DNA of 64,000 bases from Flavobacterium sp. NRK1 (GTDB lineage Bacteria; Bacteroidota; Bacteroidia; Flavobacteriales; Flavobacteriaceae), in contig NZ_JAMXLA010000001.1 of NCBI RefSeq assembly GCF_024054175.1, positions 3,553,150 through 3,617,149 of the forward strand, in the 5' to 3' direction. This document shows, piece by piece, positions 27,861 through 37,300 of the stretch; within the stretch, counting starts at the first letter, position 1; the number at the start of each line of letters is the position of its first letter. The translations under genes and the position numbers were made by a program. The notes below the pieces were generated by a model. The model searched no databases. It was not told the origin of the DNA and worked only from the letters and a program-made list of their open reading frames with translations.

Positions 27861-28679
27861 ATGAAAAAAATTCTTTTCCCAACCGATTTTTCAAAGACCT
27901 CATTGAATGCTTTTTCATATGCCTTACATCTGGCAGCAAAAATTAACGCGCAAATCATAACAATTCATGTTTATGATATACTTTACATACCAACAGAAAA
28001 TTTTAATTTCCTGCTGGAAAATTATAATATTATTGAGTTAAGTGAATTTGAGAATTATAAAAGCGAAGTTCCGAAGCTTAGAAAAATTGCAGAAAAATTA
28101 AAACTTGAGCATGTAAAAATTAGCCATGTTCTTCAACAGGGTAATGCAGTCATTGAGATTCTTAATACATCAATAAAAGAAAAAGCCGATTTTATTGTAA
28201 TGGGAACAAAAGGTGCTTCAGGGTTTAAAGAAGTATTTTTAGGCACAGTAACAGAAAAAATTATTAACCAGAGTAAAATACCAGTTCTGGCTATTCCTGA
28301 AGAAGCTAAATTTAAAGGTATAAAAAAGATACTTTTCCCTATTGAACTGGAAAAACTGAAACTTAATATTCTAGAGAAAATTAATGATTTTGCCTATGTT
28401 TTTAATGCTAAAATTGATGTACTTGAAGTAAAGACTGAAAAAGATAAAAATGAAGAACTAACATTAAACAAATGGAAAGAATATAAATCTGTTAACTTTA
28501 CCATTATTCACTCTAATGATACCGAAGGTATTATCAGTGATTACATTGAAATTCATCATATAGATATAACTATAATGGCTGTTCATTATAAAGACCTTTG
28601 GCAACGATTGTTTTTGTACAGTCTATCAAGAAATATGGCTCATCATATAAAAATCCCTCTTTTATCAATACCTGTATAA
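27861..28679 (+). CDS. Universal stress protein with two tandem Usp domains
   Basis: 272 residues. Domain 1 (about 1-147) begins KKILFPTDFSKTSLNAFSYA and ends GTKGASGFKEVFLGTVTEKI, with the G-x2-G-x9-G(S/T)-type ATP-binding pattern. Domain 2 (about 152-272) is weaker (KKILFPIELEKLKLNILEKI) and lacks the glycine-rich ATP loop. Cytosolic stress protein. Divergent from cbpA, with FNR-like boxes between them and a strong terminator after it. Confidence 0.92.
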   Translation: MKKILFPTDFSKTSLNAFSYALHLAAKINAQIITIHVYDILYIPTENFNFLLENYNIIELSEFENYKSEVPKLRKIAEKLKLEHVKISHVLQQGNAVIEILNTSIKEKADFIVMGTKGASGFKEVFLGTVTEKIINQSKIPVLAIPEEAKFKGIKKILFPIELEKLKLNILEKINDFAYVFNAKIDVLEVKTEKDKNEELTLNKWKEYKSVNFTIIHSNDTEGIISDYIEIHHIDITIMAVHYKDLWQRLFLYSLSRNMAHHIKIPLLSIPV

Positions 28680-28717
28680 TTCAAAAAAAAGGAAAAAATC
28701 TTTGTAATGTTAGTATT

Positions 28718-28750
28718 AAAAAAGCAGCGGTGTTATTCCGTTGCTTTTTT
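28718..28750. terminator. Bidirectional terminator between Usp and the lipoprotein gene
   Basis: AAAAAAGCAGCGG (28718-28730) pairs with CCGTTGCTTTTTT (28738-28750) with a single G-T type mismatch and a 7-nt loop. A-run on one side and T-run on the other let it work on both strands. It overlaps the stop of the minus-strand gene at 28733. Confidence 0.85.
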
Positions 28751-29206
28751 ATAATATTCATCACTTCTCAATTCTTTGAGAGTTTCATTTAATACATGTT
28801 GCTTGCGCCTGAAGCTTTCTTCAAACTCCTTCATTGCTATAAATATATCTTCATCATACTCATAATCTGAACGATTAAATTTTTGTGCTCTCAAAAGCTT
28901 CTCGCTAAGCTGCTCTAACTGGCCTTCAGCTTTAATAATTTTACCTCTCAGTTTAAATTTTTGATGTATATCCGGATCTTCCAGACAATCGGCTGCTTCA
29001 GATATTTTTACTTTTGCAGCATATATTGCACTATCAGATTCTTTTAAGAAATTGTGCCATTCAGCAATGGCTTTACGCACTTTGATATCTTCAGCAACAT
29101 ATCCTACTTCATCAAGCGGTTCATCTTCCCAGTTTTCTTCATTCTCTTCCTGACACCCACGTGGTACAAGGGTAAGAGCTAAACTTAATATAATTAAAAT
29201 TTTCAT
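28733..29206 (-). CDS. Small acidic predicted lipoprotein or exported protein, unknown
   Basis: 157 residues. The short hydrophobic N-terminus (ILIILSLALTLVPRGC) resembles a lipoprotein signal, but the lipobox PRGC is unusual. The mature part is rich in Glu and Lys with heptad-like helices (about 75-150), likely a coiled coil. It overlaps the DUF892 gene by the four bases ATGA, so they form one translated unit under an FNR-like box. Function not recognised. Confidence 0.65.
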   Translation of the reverse strand: MKILIILSLALTLVPRGCQEENEENWEDEPLDEVGYVAEDIKVRKAIAEWHNFLKESDSAIYAAKVKISEAADCLEDPDIHQKFKLRGKIIKAEGQLEQLSEKLLRAQKFNRSDYEYDEDIFIAMKEFEESFRRKQHVLNETLKELRSDEYYKKATE

Positions 29207-29736
29207 AATATAATTTGGTCAGGTTGAGAAAGTGGTTCAATGGCATAATTATATACCTCATGCTTTGCAAGATGAGTGAGCCTTTCATCAAAATATTTTT
29301 CATCTTTTACTGCCTGGTGAAAAAAAGCAGCAATACCTTCCATCTCTAACGCGTTAGCGTAAGTACATGCAGTTCCGTATGAGCTTATTTTAAAATGTAT
29401 CATGTTCTGAATCGCTGCAAGAAAACAGGCATCTTTTACTTCCTGATATTTACACTTATTTAGTGTTTCTTCATTTTCATTTATCATTGCTCCTATTACT
29501 GAACTTGCCATAGCAACACTGGAGATTTTTTCTGAAGCTGCAATATTATTCAGCTTGTAAATATGCTTTTCAACCAAATCACGATAATCCAGAAGCAGCA
29601 ACGACAATGACTGATACATATCCATACTTGCATACCGATATAAAACATCTTTAATTTCTGTTTCGGCACTTAAAAATTTACTAATGAAATTATCGAGAAC
29701 ATTCTTAAGGCATAAAAGCGGTTTATGTGTGTCCAT
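29203..29736 (-). CDS. DUF892 (YciF-like) ferritin-fold protein, metal site probably altered
   Basis: 177 residues, four long helices. The C-terminal half AAIQNMIHFKISSYGTACTY, then EMEGIAAFFHQAVKDEKYFDERLTHLAKHEVYNYA, matches DUF892, whose members are stress-linked ferritin-like proteins. The usual EHYEI segment with metal-binding Glu residues reads IHFKI here, so the di-iron site is likely incomplete. It is upstream of and overlapping a small lipoprotein gene, with an FNR-like box about 62 bp before its start. Confidence 0.75.
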   Translation of the reverse strand: MDTHKPLLCLKNVLDNFISKFLSAETEIKDVLYRYASMDMYQSLSLLLLDYRDLVEKHIYKLNNIAASEKISSVAMASSVIGAMINENEETLNKCKYQEVKDACFLAAIQNMIHFKISSYGTACTYANALEMEGIAAFFHQAVKDEKYFDERLTHLAKHEVYNYAIEPLSQPDQIIL

Positions 29737-29791
29737 AACATAAGTTTAAATGATTATACAGTAAATTTCAGCAATAACTGCATACCAAAAT

Positions 29792-29805
29792 ATGATGAAT
29801 ATCAT
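29792..29805. promoter_or_regulatory. FNR/CRP-like box 3 upstream of the DUF892 gene
   Basis: ATGATGAATATCAT, the same TGATnnnnATCA form as the two boxes near 27.8 kb, centred about 62 bp before the DUF892 start. Confidence 0.55.
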
Positions 29806-29978
29806 GTAATGCTATAATTTTTAATAGTATAATTGAGTAGAAAATATAAGTTTCACCAGAGAGTTTAGCGAATCAATATATAACCAGTATTATAATTAAA
29901 ATGTAAAATAATATAAAGGCTTATATTGTTAAAATATTAATTTTATACATTTTAAATAATTGTTTTAATCGACAAAAA

Positions 29979-30368
29979 ATGAAAACTTTAATCAATTATA
30001 TTATAATTATTATTTTATTAGGTCTTACAGCCTGTACTGATCACGAAGAAGATACAGATAAGCTAAGTGTTCAGTATAGGGTCAGTGTAGATCAGCCAAT
30101 TATTAAAAATATTATATATAAAAGTGCCGATAAGCAAATGGTCACACAAACTGAATCGCTGCAGGACGTAACCTTATGGCATAAAACAGTATTTATAAAT
30201 GATTCTTTTGATGCTTACAAAAATGTAATGTTTTATAATAACTATGAAGACACTATATCTTATAAGTTAAGCATATTTGTTGAGGGTATCCTTGTAAAAA
30301 CGAATGAAGGCATTATACATCCTGACCAGGAAACTACAGCTTCTCTGGAATATTCAGTATTAGACTGA
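29979..30368 (+). CDS. Small predicted lipoprotein, unknown
   Basis: 129 residues. The signal peptide ends at the lipobox GLTAC, then an acidic linker (TDHEEDTDKL), as in many Bacteroidota surface lipoproteins. The rest (about 30-129) alternates polar and hydrophobic residues, suggesting a small beta-sandwich: VQYRVSVDQPIIKNIIYKSA and TISYKLSIFVEGILVKTNEG. No family recognised. It is monocistronic, and a hairpin follows it. Confidence 0.65.
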   Translation: MKTLINYIIIIILLGLTACTDHEEDTDKLSVQYRVSVDQPIIKNIIYKSADKQMVTQTESLQDVTLWHKTVFINDSFDAYKNVMFYNNYEDTISYKLSIFVEGILVKTNEGIIHPDQETTASLEYSVLD

Positions 30369-30400
30369 CTGTCAATACATTTATTTAATTTATCAAATAA

Positions 30401-30431
30401 GAAACCCTCTAAGCCAGGCTTAAAGGGTTTC
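30401..30431. terminator. Terminator-like hairpin between convergent lipoprotein and GDPD genes
   Basis: GAAACCCT (30401-30408) pairs with AGGGTTTC (30424-30431), with AAGCC/GGCTT pairing inside. There is an A-run on the plus-strand exit side and a modest T-run on the minus side, so it probably mainly ends the GDPD transcript. Confidence 0.6.
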
Positions 30432-30459
30432 AAAAAAAATTAAAAAAACACAATAAAAC

Positions 30460-31365
30460 TTAATTCAGTTTTTCTATTACCCTTTCGGGATAATCTGTTA
30501 TAATACCATCTACTTTAAGTGCCAGCATGGTATCAATATCTTTAGCATTATTAACAGTCCATGGAATAACCTTCATCTTTTTAGATTTTAGGCTATCTAT
30601 AAACTCAGTGGTAACAAGTTTATAATTTGGGCTGTAAATGTTCGGAATAAAATTCAGTTCATTTAAATTTCTATCAATACCCGGCTTATCGGTTAGATAG
30701 GCGAGTTTCATTTTAGGATATATAAAGTGCATTACATTAAGTATATCCGGATCAAATGATTGAATATTAACCCTCTTTGCTATTTTTTTATTATTAATTA
30801 CCTGCATAACAAGCTTTACAAATTTTTCAGGCATCGGCTGAGAAATGCCATATTCTTGCTTTTCAGACTTAATTTCAATATTGTAGCGTATGTGTTTTAA
30901 GTTATGAGTTGAGATGTAAGTTTCAACACTATCTATTACTTCCGATAATAATGGCTTATAGGTCTTTATTCTTCTTTGTTCAGGGAATGATTTATTGCCA
31001 TTAGAACCTGTATCAAACTTCCTGATACTGTCATATACCATTTTATGAAGATTAAAAGACTTCTCCTGCTCTTTTGTTACAGCAAAGCCATCAGGCGTAA
31101 TTACATACTTTGAAGACATAAAAGGTTCATGAGAAACCACTACTTTATTATCTTTAGAAATTACTACATCCAGTTCCACAACATCTGCTCCTTTTTTAAC
31201 AGCGCTGATAAAAGCAGGAATTGTGTTTTCAGGAAAATTGCCACGGTCTCCCCTATGGCCCTGTACCTCAACTATAGTATGTACCTGTTTTGCTACTTCA
31301 GTTTGTTTACATGAACAGGCAAAAATGAACAATATGAAACCTAATTTGTAAATCTTATTTTTCAT
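30460..31365 (-). CDS. Glycerophosphodiester phosphodiesterase, lipoprotein
   Basis: 301 residues. The N-terminal signal ends in IFACSCKQ, giving a probable lipoprotein facing the periplasm or surface. The GDPD barrel shows QGHRGDRGNFPENTIPAF (catalytic His and metal Glu), ELDVVISKDNKVVVSHEP (Glu/Asp and second His) and the late VDGIITDYPERV. It hydrolyses glycerophosphodiesters to sn-glycerol-3-phosphate and an alcohol. It is last in a leftward operon, 7 bp after a calcineurin-like phosphoesterase, behind SusC/SusD. Confidence 0.93.
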   Translation of the reverse strand: MKNKIYKLGFILFIFACSCKQTEVAKQVHTIVEVQGHRGDRGNFPENTIPAFISAVKKGADVVELDVVISKDNKVVVSHEPFMSSKYVITPDGFAVTKEQEKSFNLHKMVYDSIRKFDTGSNGNKSFPEQRRIKTYKPLLSEVIDSVETYISTHNLKHIRYNIEIKSEKQEYGISQPMPEKFVKLVMQVINNKKIAKRVNIQSFDPDILNVMHFIYPKMKLAYLTDKPGIDRNLNELNFIPNIYSPNYKLVTTEFIDSLKSKKMKVIPWTVNNAKDIDTMLALKVDGIITDYPERVIEKLN

Positions 31366-31372
31366 ACTTTAA

Positions 31373-32947
31373 TTATTTTGGCTGTTCTATTCTGTAACTT
31401 CCTGAAGCTTTATGTTTTTTACCAAACATATCGGTAGCTTCAATATCAATAGTGTGATTTCCCACCGGCAGGTCAGACAGAATTTTACCTCTCCATAAAT
31501 GTGTACATTCTTCAGGGTCAGATGAACGCCTCCCCGGCATAAGTTCTTCCGCAAGCTCCCATTCAAATACCAGCTCCACATAAGACGGGTCATGTTCTTC
31601 TACATATTCCATAGGCATCCACTCTCCCCCATCTATCCTATAATTAATTGAATCATTTTTACTTCCCATAAAAAAGTTTACAAATAATCCCGATTTGGTT
31701 CTTTTCCCGTGTGGAACAACCTTAGGTGTAAATACTTTCATCTGAAAATCTTCAGGTTTACCTGCTGCTTTATAATCAATACTATATGTATTACCTGTAA
31801 AGTGAATGAATGCATATCCTTTAGGTGTACCATCTCTCATAACAGAAATTGGTATTCCTTTTTCATCAAGCTTGCCCGAATACCAGTCTCCGGAAGTTGT
31901 ACCAACATTATAATGATGATGTGGTTTATCCTGCAGCCAGCCGTCTTCTCTGCCAAAAAAGTCCTGTCTTTGCAAATGTGTATGAGCCGATAATGATAAT
32001 GTATTAGGATAATCTTTAAGCAATTCAAAAAGTTTTTGCCTGTCACTATCCCTATAAGAATCATCTTTGGCATCAGGCTCACTTATTGGTATATGAAACG
32101 CAAGGACAATTAAATGATCTTTTGGAACAAACTTCAGATCATTTTCAATAAACTTAAGCTGATCCTCTCTGAATCCGCCCCAATATCCATCTTTATCTCT
32201 TGGATCCGGATACAACACATCATCAAGAACAATAAAATGAACTTTACCATAATTAAATGCATAATCTGAAGGGCCAAAATGTGCTTCAAAAGTTTCATCA
32301 GCAAGATCATCGGCGGTCGCATCAAAATTAAGATCATGATTCCCTAAAAGGTTATACCACGGTATGCCCGCCTTTTTAACAGCCTGTATGTATGGATTAA
32401 ATAAATCGAGATTATTACCCACAAGGTCACCCATACTAAGCCCGAAAGGCACATTTTTAATTCCTTCAACTTCTGCTACAATCCCTCTTGCAAAATAATC
32501 AACCTCTTTAAGATTATAAGGCTGAGGGTCTCCAAATATCAAGGCTGTAAAGTTGTCGTCTTCTTTTTGTTTCATTAATCCAAAATCTACAGACTTAGGA
32601 AGCTTACCTGTTGGTAAAACACCTTTAAATTTTGTTTCCGGCGACCCTGATGGCTTATAATTATAAAAAAACTGAGGCAGGTTATCTTTATTTACAGCTA
32701 CGGCATATCCCACAGGTTTAATTACAGAGATAATAGTGTTATAGCTAACAGGTAATTCATAATTACCTTTATTATCTGTTAAAACCACTTCGCTTCCATT
32801 GCTTACTGCAACATTAGCAATTCCTTTTTCTTTTTTTTCTTTTTTGCCATTATTATTGGCATCCTCATACACCAATCCTTTTACGGTCTGTGCATGCAGG
32901 TAAGCTGTTAAAAACAGCACTCCTGCAATAATTATAGATCTTTTCAT
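31373..32947 (-). CDS. Calcineurin-like metallophosphoesterase with N- and C-terminal accessory domains
   Basis: 524 residues from the ATG at 32947, which begins the signal peptide (MKRSIIIAGVLFLTAYLHAQ); the ATG at 32965 lies inside susD and adds six residues. An N-terminal SdrD/CNA-B-like beta domain (about 20-115, GLVYEDANNNGKKEKKEKGI) precedes the phosphoesterase core: FGDPQ, GDLVGNNLD, LLGNHDLN, AFHIP and SAHTHLQ supply the Asp, Asn and His metal ligands. A C-terminal beta domain closes the protein. Family members hydrolyse phosphomono- and diesters with two metals. It starts 2 bp after the susD stop, so it belongs to the SusCD operon. Confidence 0.9.
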   Translation of the reverse strand: MKRSIIIAGVLFLTAYLHAQTVKGLVYEDANNNGKKEKKEKGIANVAVSNGSEVVLTDNKGNYELPVSYNTIISVIKPVGYAVAVNKDNLPQFFYNYKPSGSPETKFKGVLPTGKLPKSVDFGLMKQKEDDNFTALIFGDPQPYNLKEVDYFARGIVAEVEGIKNVPFGLSMGDLVGNNLDLFNPYIQAVKKAGIPWYNLLGNHDLNFDATADDLADETFEAHFGPSDYAFNYGKVHFIVLDDVLYPDPRDKDGYWGGFREDQLKFIENDLKFVPKDHLIVLAFHIPISEPDAKDDSYRDSDRQKLFELLKDYPNTLSLSAHTHLQRQDFFGREDGWLQDKPHHHYNVGTTSGDWYSGKLDEKGIPISVMRDGTPKGYAFIHFTGNTYSIDYKAAGKPEDFQMKVFTPKVVPHGKRTKSGLFVNFFMGSKNDSINYRIDGGEWMPMEYVEEHDPSYVELVFEWELAEELMPGRRSSDPEECTHLWRGKILSDLPVGNHTIDIEATDMFGKKHKASGSYRIEQPK

Positions 32948-32949
32948 TT

Positions 32950-34386
32950 TTAATTGTCCCACCAAACTTTAGTATTAATATCATCGTTCCCAATCATTTG
33001 CACAGCTTCTTTATAGTTATCAGGATTATATAACTGCTGATCTGTAGGATATGTAAATCTTGAAGGCATTATACCGTTATTAAGCATAGCAGATGTAGTA
33101 GGCAGCTCGGGTAAGCCTGTCCTTCTGTATTCAAACCACTGCTGATAATCTACAAAGTATAGTGCATAGTACTTCTGAAGCATAATTTGCTCTAAAGTAC
33201 CGTTATATTGTACAATGCTATTATCAAAATAAGTATCCGGCATAGTTGCTTTCAGTTGTTCTATAGCTGCTTTTACACCTTTTTCATAATGTGTCTGAGC
33301 ATCACTTGTAAAGCCTCTTTGCGCCATTTCCGCTTTTATAAATTCAACCTCAGAATAGGGAAGAATAAATATCTGCATTGGATTAGTTACAGGAACGATC
33401 TGTAAATTAGAGGCATTATACTCAAATTGTGAATCAGAACCAGCATAGCCACTCGGAATACCTATATATCCAATGTTATTATTGTCCAAATCAGTACCCG
33501 TTGCAGCAATAAGAGGCCTTCTTGGATCTTCAAAAGCATTAAGATTATCTATAAAAAATGAAGCCATTTTTACATTTAATCTAAAATCCTGCGGCCTTCC
33601 CCAAGGTGACACATTTGCTCCTACACCTGTTACCTGAAGAATGGCCGACTCAGCATTATTTTCAAAAACAGGGTACTGTTCCGGATTTTCTATCATTGCT
33701 GTAAGCTTTTGAAAAGCATTGGTCTCAGTACGGTTAGATACTCTTAAAAGTAACCTCATGTGTAATGAGTTTGTAAATTTTTTCCATTTTAGAATATCAT
33801 TATTAAAAAGAATATCCGGAGCATAAGCCATTGCTTCCTCTAAATTATACAGGCCATTAGCTTTTTCAAGATCTGCAAGAATAGTTTCATAAATCATTTC
33901 TTGTGAATCATAAGAAGGGTACAATATATCTTCTTCAGCTCTTGAGGCTTCTGTCATTGGTACAGGACCAAAAATATCTGTAAGATTAGAATAAACCCAT
34001 GCATTTAATGTAAGTGCAATAGCCAAATAGTTCTCATCTTCCGCTTTTTCAGCTGCTATGCGCATCTCTCTTATATTAGCAAGCCATTTATATGAATTGT
34101 CCCATGTAGAATTCCCAACATTAGGGCTAACATCATAACGATGCAGTCCACCTGAAACACTTGGAAAAGGAACAGTTACCTGCATAAGCTCAAAAGTAAT
34201 ATCTGCGCTGCGCAATGCCTGGTGGCTGGACATACCATAAATAATCGGATTTATAAGCGTACCGGGGCTTATTTCTCCAATAAGGTTTGGGTTTTCATTT
34301 ACTTCATCAAAATCGCCGGTACAGGCTGTACTCAATAAGAGCATTAATAAACCTGCTGCAAAAAATTGTATTTTTTTCATTTTCAT
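32950..34386 (-). CDS. SusD/RagB-like outer-membrane lipoprotein (SusD-like_2 group)
   Basis: 478 residues. The lipoprotein signal ends LSTACTGDFDEVNENPN. TPR-like helices follow, with NTWDNSYKWLANIREMRIAAEK-type segments and a late KYYALYFVDYQQWFEYRRTG, which fits the SusD-like_2 (PF12771) group. It acts as the lid of the SusC transporter at the cell surface. It starts 6 bp after susC and is followed by two phosphodiesterase genes, pointing to a phosphorylated substrate. Confidence 0.9.
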   Translation of the reverse strand: MKMKKIQFFAAGLLMLLLSTACTGDFDEVNENPNLIGEISPGTLINPIIYGMSSHQALRSADITFELMQVTVPFPSVSGGLHRYDVSPNVGNSTWDNSYKWLANIREMRIAAEKAEDENYLAIALTLNAWVYSNLTDIFGPVPMTEASRAEEDILYPSYDSQEMIYETILADLEKANGLYNLEEAMAYAPDILFNNDILKWKKFTNSLHMRLLLRVSNRTETNAFQKLTAMIENPEQYPVFENNAESAILQVTGVGANVSPWGRPQDFRLNVKMASFFIDNLNAFEDPRRPLIAATGTDLDNNNIGYIGIPSGYAGSDSQFEYNASNLQIVPVTNPMQIFILPYSEVEFIKAEMAQRGFTSDAQTHYEKGVKAAIEQLKATMPDTYFDNSIVQYNGTLEQIMLQKYYALYFVDYQQWFEYRRTGLPELPTTSAMLNNGIMPSRFTYPTDQQLYNPDNYKEAVQMIGNDDINTKVWWDN

Positions 34387-34392
34387 ATCAAA

Positions 34393-37300
34393 TTAAAAAT
34401 TCACTTTCAAATTAAAGCCGTAGGTTGCCGGCGACGGCATCTGCCCCATTTCTATACCCGGTAACAATGTATTGCCGTTTAATGCTGCCGTTTCGGGATC
34501 GTAGATCGGAAAATCAGATACAATAGCAAGATCTCTTCCAAATACAGAAAACTGTACAGAGCTAAGTCCCGTATCTTTAATCAAAGATTTAGGTAAATTA
34601 TAAGCAAGGCTTACTTCACGTAGCTTTAAGTATGAAGCATCAAAAGAGTTAGATTCTATATTTGCTCTGCGGTAGTAACGTGCGTACCAGTCAGGGGTAA
34701 GTGCTTTTGTAGTGTTAGGAGAATACGAACCATCAGCGTTCTCCACAACACCATCACCTATTATAAAACCATCTTCTCTTCCATAATAAGTAGATGTAAG
34801 TTTACCCTGCTCCATAGACTTGTGGTGGGTCTGTGAGTATATTATACCTCCGTATTGTCCGTCTATAGTAACGCTCGCCGTAAAGTTCCCTATTGTAAAT
34901 ATGTTCGTTAAACCAGCTTTCCAGTCAGGACTTGCGTCGCCTATATACTGAATTTCATCGGGATATGCAGGTAAACCTGCATTATCATACACTATTTTAC
35001 CTTCTGGAGATCTCACAAAACCATATCCGTATATAGCTGTGGTAGTACCACCTACTTTTGCAATTATAGAAGCTGTACCGCCTTCACCAATTACCTGTTG
35101 TCCCTGAATACCTTCTGCCAGTGATAGAACTTTGTTCCAGTTGCGGGACCAGTTAAGATTTGCCTGCCATTTAAAGTTTTCGTTGTCAAAAATTTTCCCT
35201 CCAAGTAATAACTCTATACCACGGTTCCTTACGTTACCCGCATTTAATACAGCATTATTAAATCCTGTGCTATAGTCAAGAGGTACATTGATGATTTGGT
35301 TTTTAGTATTACTTTCATAAACAGTACCATCAAAAGTCAGACGTTTATTCAGCATATACAATTCAAGCCCTGTTTCATAACTGGTAGTAATTTCAGGCTT
35401 ATAATGATTATTGTGTAAACGTGTTGGAGCTGTTGCCGAGCTTGGAAAATCGCTCTGCCCATAATATTTTTTTGTGCTGTAAGGTGATGTATCGTTACCT
35501 ACCTGCGCATAAGAAAAACGGTATTTTAAATAATCAACCGCTTTAGGCATGTTAAACATCTCCGACAATATAAAGCTTGTATTTACCGAAGGATAAAAAA
35601 ATGAGTTGTTTTGTTCAGGTAGCGTAGATGACCAGTCATTACGTGCCGTAACATCTAAAAACATCATGTCTTTATAACCAAAAGTTACTAAACCATATAA
35701 ACTGTTTACTTTTTGATTACTATCACTCGCTCTTACTAACGGAGCATTAACACCATTAGTCAGTTTGTATACATCCGGCACTACAAGCCCTTCAATTTCC
35801 GCCTCTAATTTTCTGTATTTCTGATTTCTCATGTTTCCACCGAAAGATCCTGAAAATGTCAGATCATCATTAAATGTATTTTTGTATGTAAGCAAAAAGT
35901 CCGTATTAACTTCCTGGTTCAGTATATCCTTACGCTCATAAAACCCTTTGGCATACCTGTTAATACTATAAGGCCTTTTCTGCTCCCTTTTCTGATTACT
36001 CTGATTAAGTGCAGATCTCAATAACAGATCAAAATGTGAAGTAAGTGTAATATTTGCAAAAATATTACCTATAATCTGATCGTTATCCAGTGTATTTGTA
36101 GCCTCATAGGCGATAAGGTAAGGATTATCTATATAAGAACTGAACGGATGTATCTGCTGAAGGTTCTCCTGTCCTTTTTGCCATATTGGACGATACCAGT
36201 CCAAATCTACATTTGGATTCTGGAAAATCATAAAGTAGGCAATAGAACCGTTATTGTATCCTGTAGATGGTAAATTGTCACTTGTTCTGTTGCTATAATT
36301 AACAGATGTTCCAAGTTTTATTCTTTCCGATACCTGATAGTTAGCGTTAACAGCAGCAGTAATTTTTTCGAAGCCTGTATTAGGCATTATCCATTCGTTT
36401 TTCTGGTGTCCCAAAGAAAGACGCATAGAACCTTTTTCGTCACCTCCCTGAACCGTTAAATTATTATTCAGTGTCATTCCGGTTCTCCAGAAATCTTTAC
36501 GATTATCTGTATAGGGTTTCCATTCTTTCCTTACTAAAGATTGTCCTTCAACGGTAGGATCGTACTGGTAAAAATATTGTCCGTTAAACTCCGGTCCCCA
36601 CGCACTGCTTGTACCACCTGTACTGGTTCCATCGTCAGAACCTCCGTAAGAATAATACGGAGCACCGTCCGGTCCAAAAGACTTACCTGTTCCCTGTCCG
36701 TATTTATATTGCCAGTCAGGCCATCTTTGTATTACATCAAAAGTTGCACCTGTACTGTAAGTAACCCCCAAACCTTTGTTTTTCTTTCCCGATTTAGTTG
36801 TAATTATAATAGCTCCGTTTGCTGCTCTTGTACCATACAGTGCAGATGCTCCTGCACCTTTAAGTACCGTAACACTTTCTATATCGTCAAGGTTAAGTTC
36901 AGATATACCGTTACCGTAATCTATTGGCGAATCTTCACCCATATATGCTGCCGAAGACCCTGAAGTAGTCATAGTCTGATTAACAGGTACACCATCTACA
37001 ATAATTAGAGCAGTATTATTCTGAGGGTTAATTGACCTGTTACCTCTTAAAATTATATTTTGTGAATTAAGCGGTCCTGACCCTGATGAAATTATATTTA
37101 AACCGGCCACTTTGCCTTTAAGTGCAGAAGACCAGTTATTAGGTGTAGTTTTTCCCAGCTCTTCAGCTTTAATGGTCTGTTGCGCAAAACCAAGTCGTTT
37201 TTCGTCTCTTTTTATACCAAGGGCCGTTACTACAACTTCATTAAGTTCATTGGCAACCATGTTCAGTTTAATATTTATAGCAGGCTTTCCATCAACAGCA

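Noticed and set aside
36541..36963. 140-codon plus-strand reading frame inside susC
   Set aside because: Low-complexity Ser/Thr/Val/Arg product, opposite a clear TonB-dependent transporter; a shadow frame.
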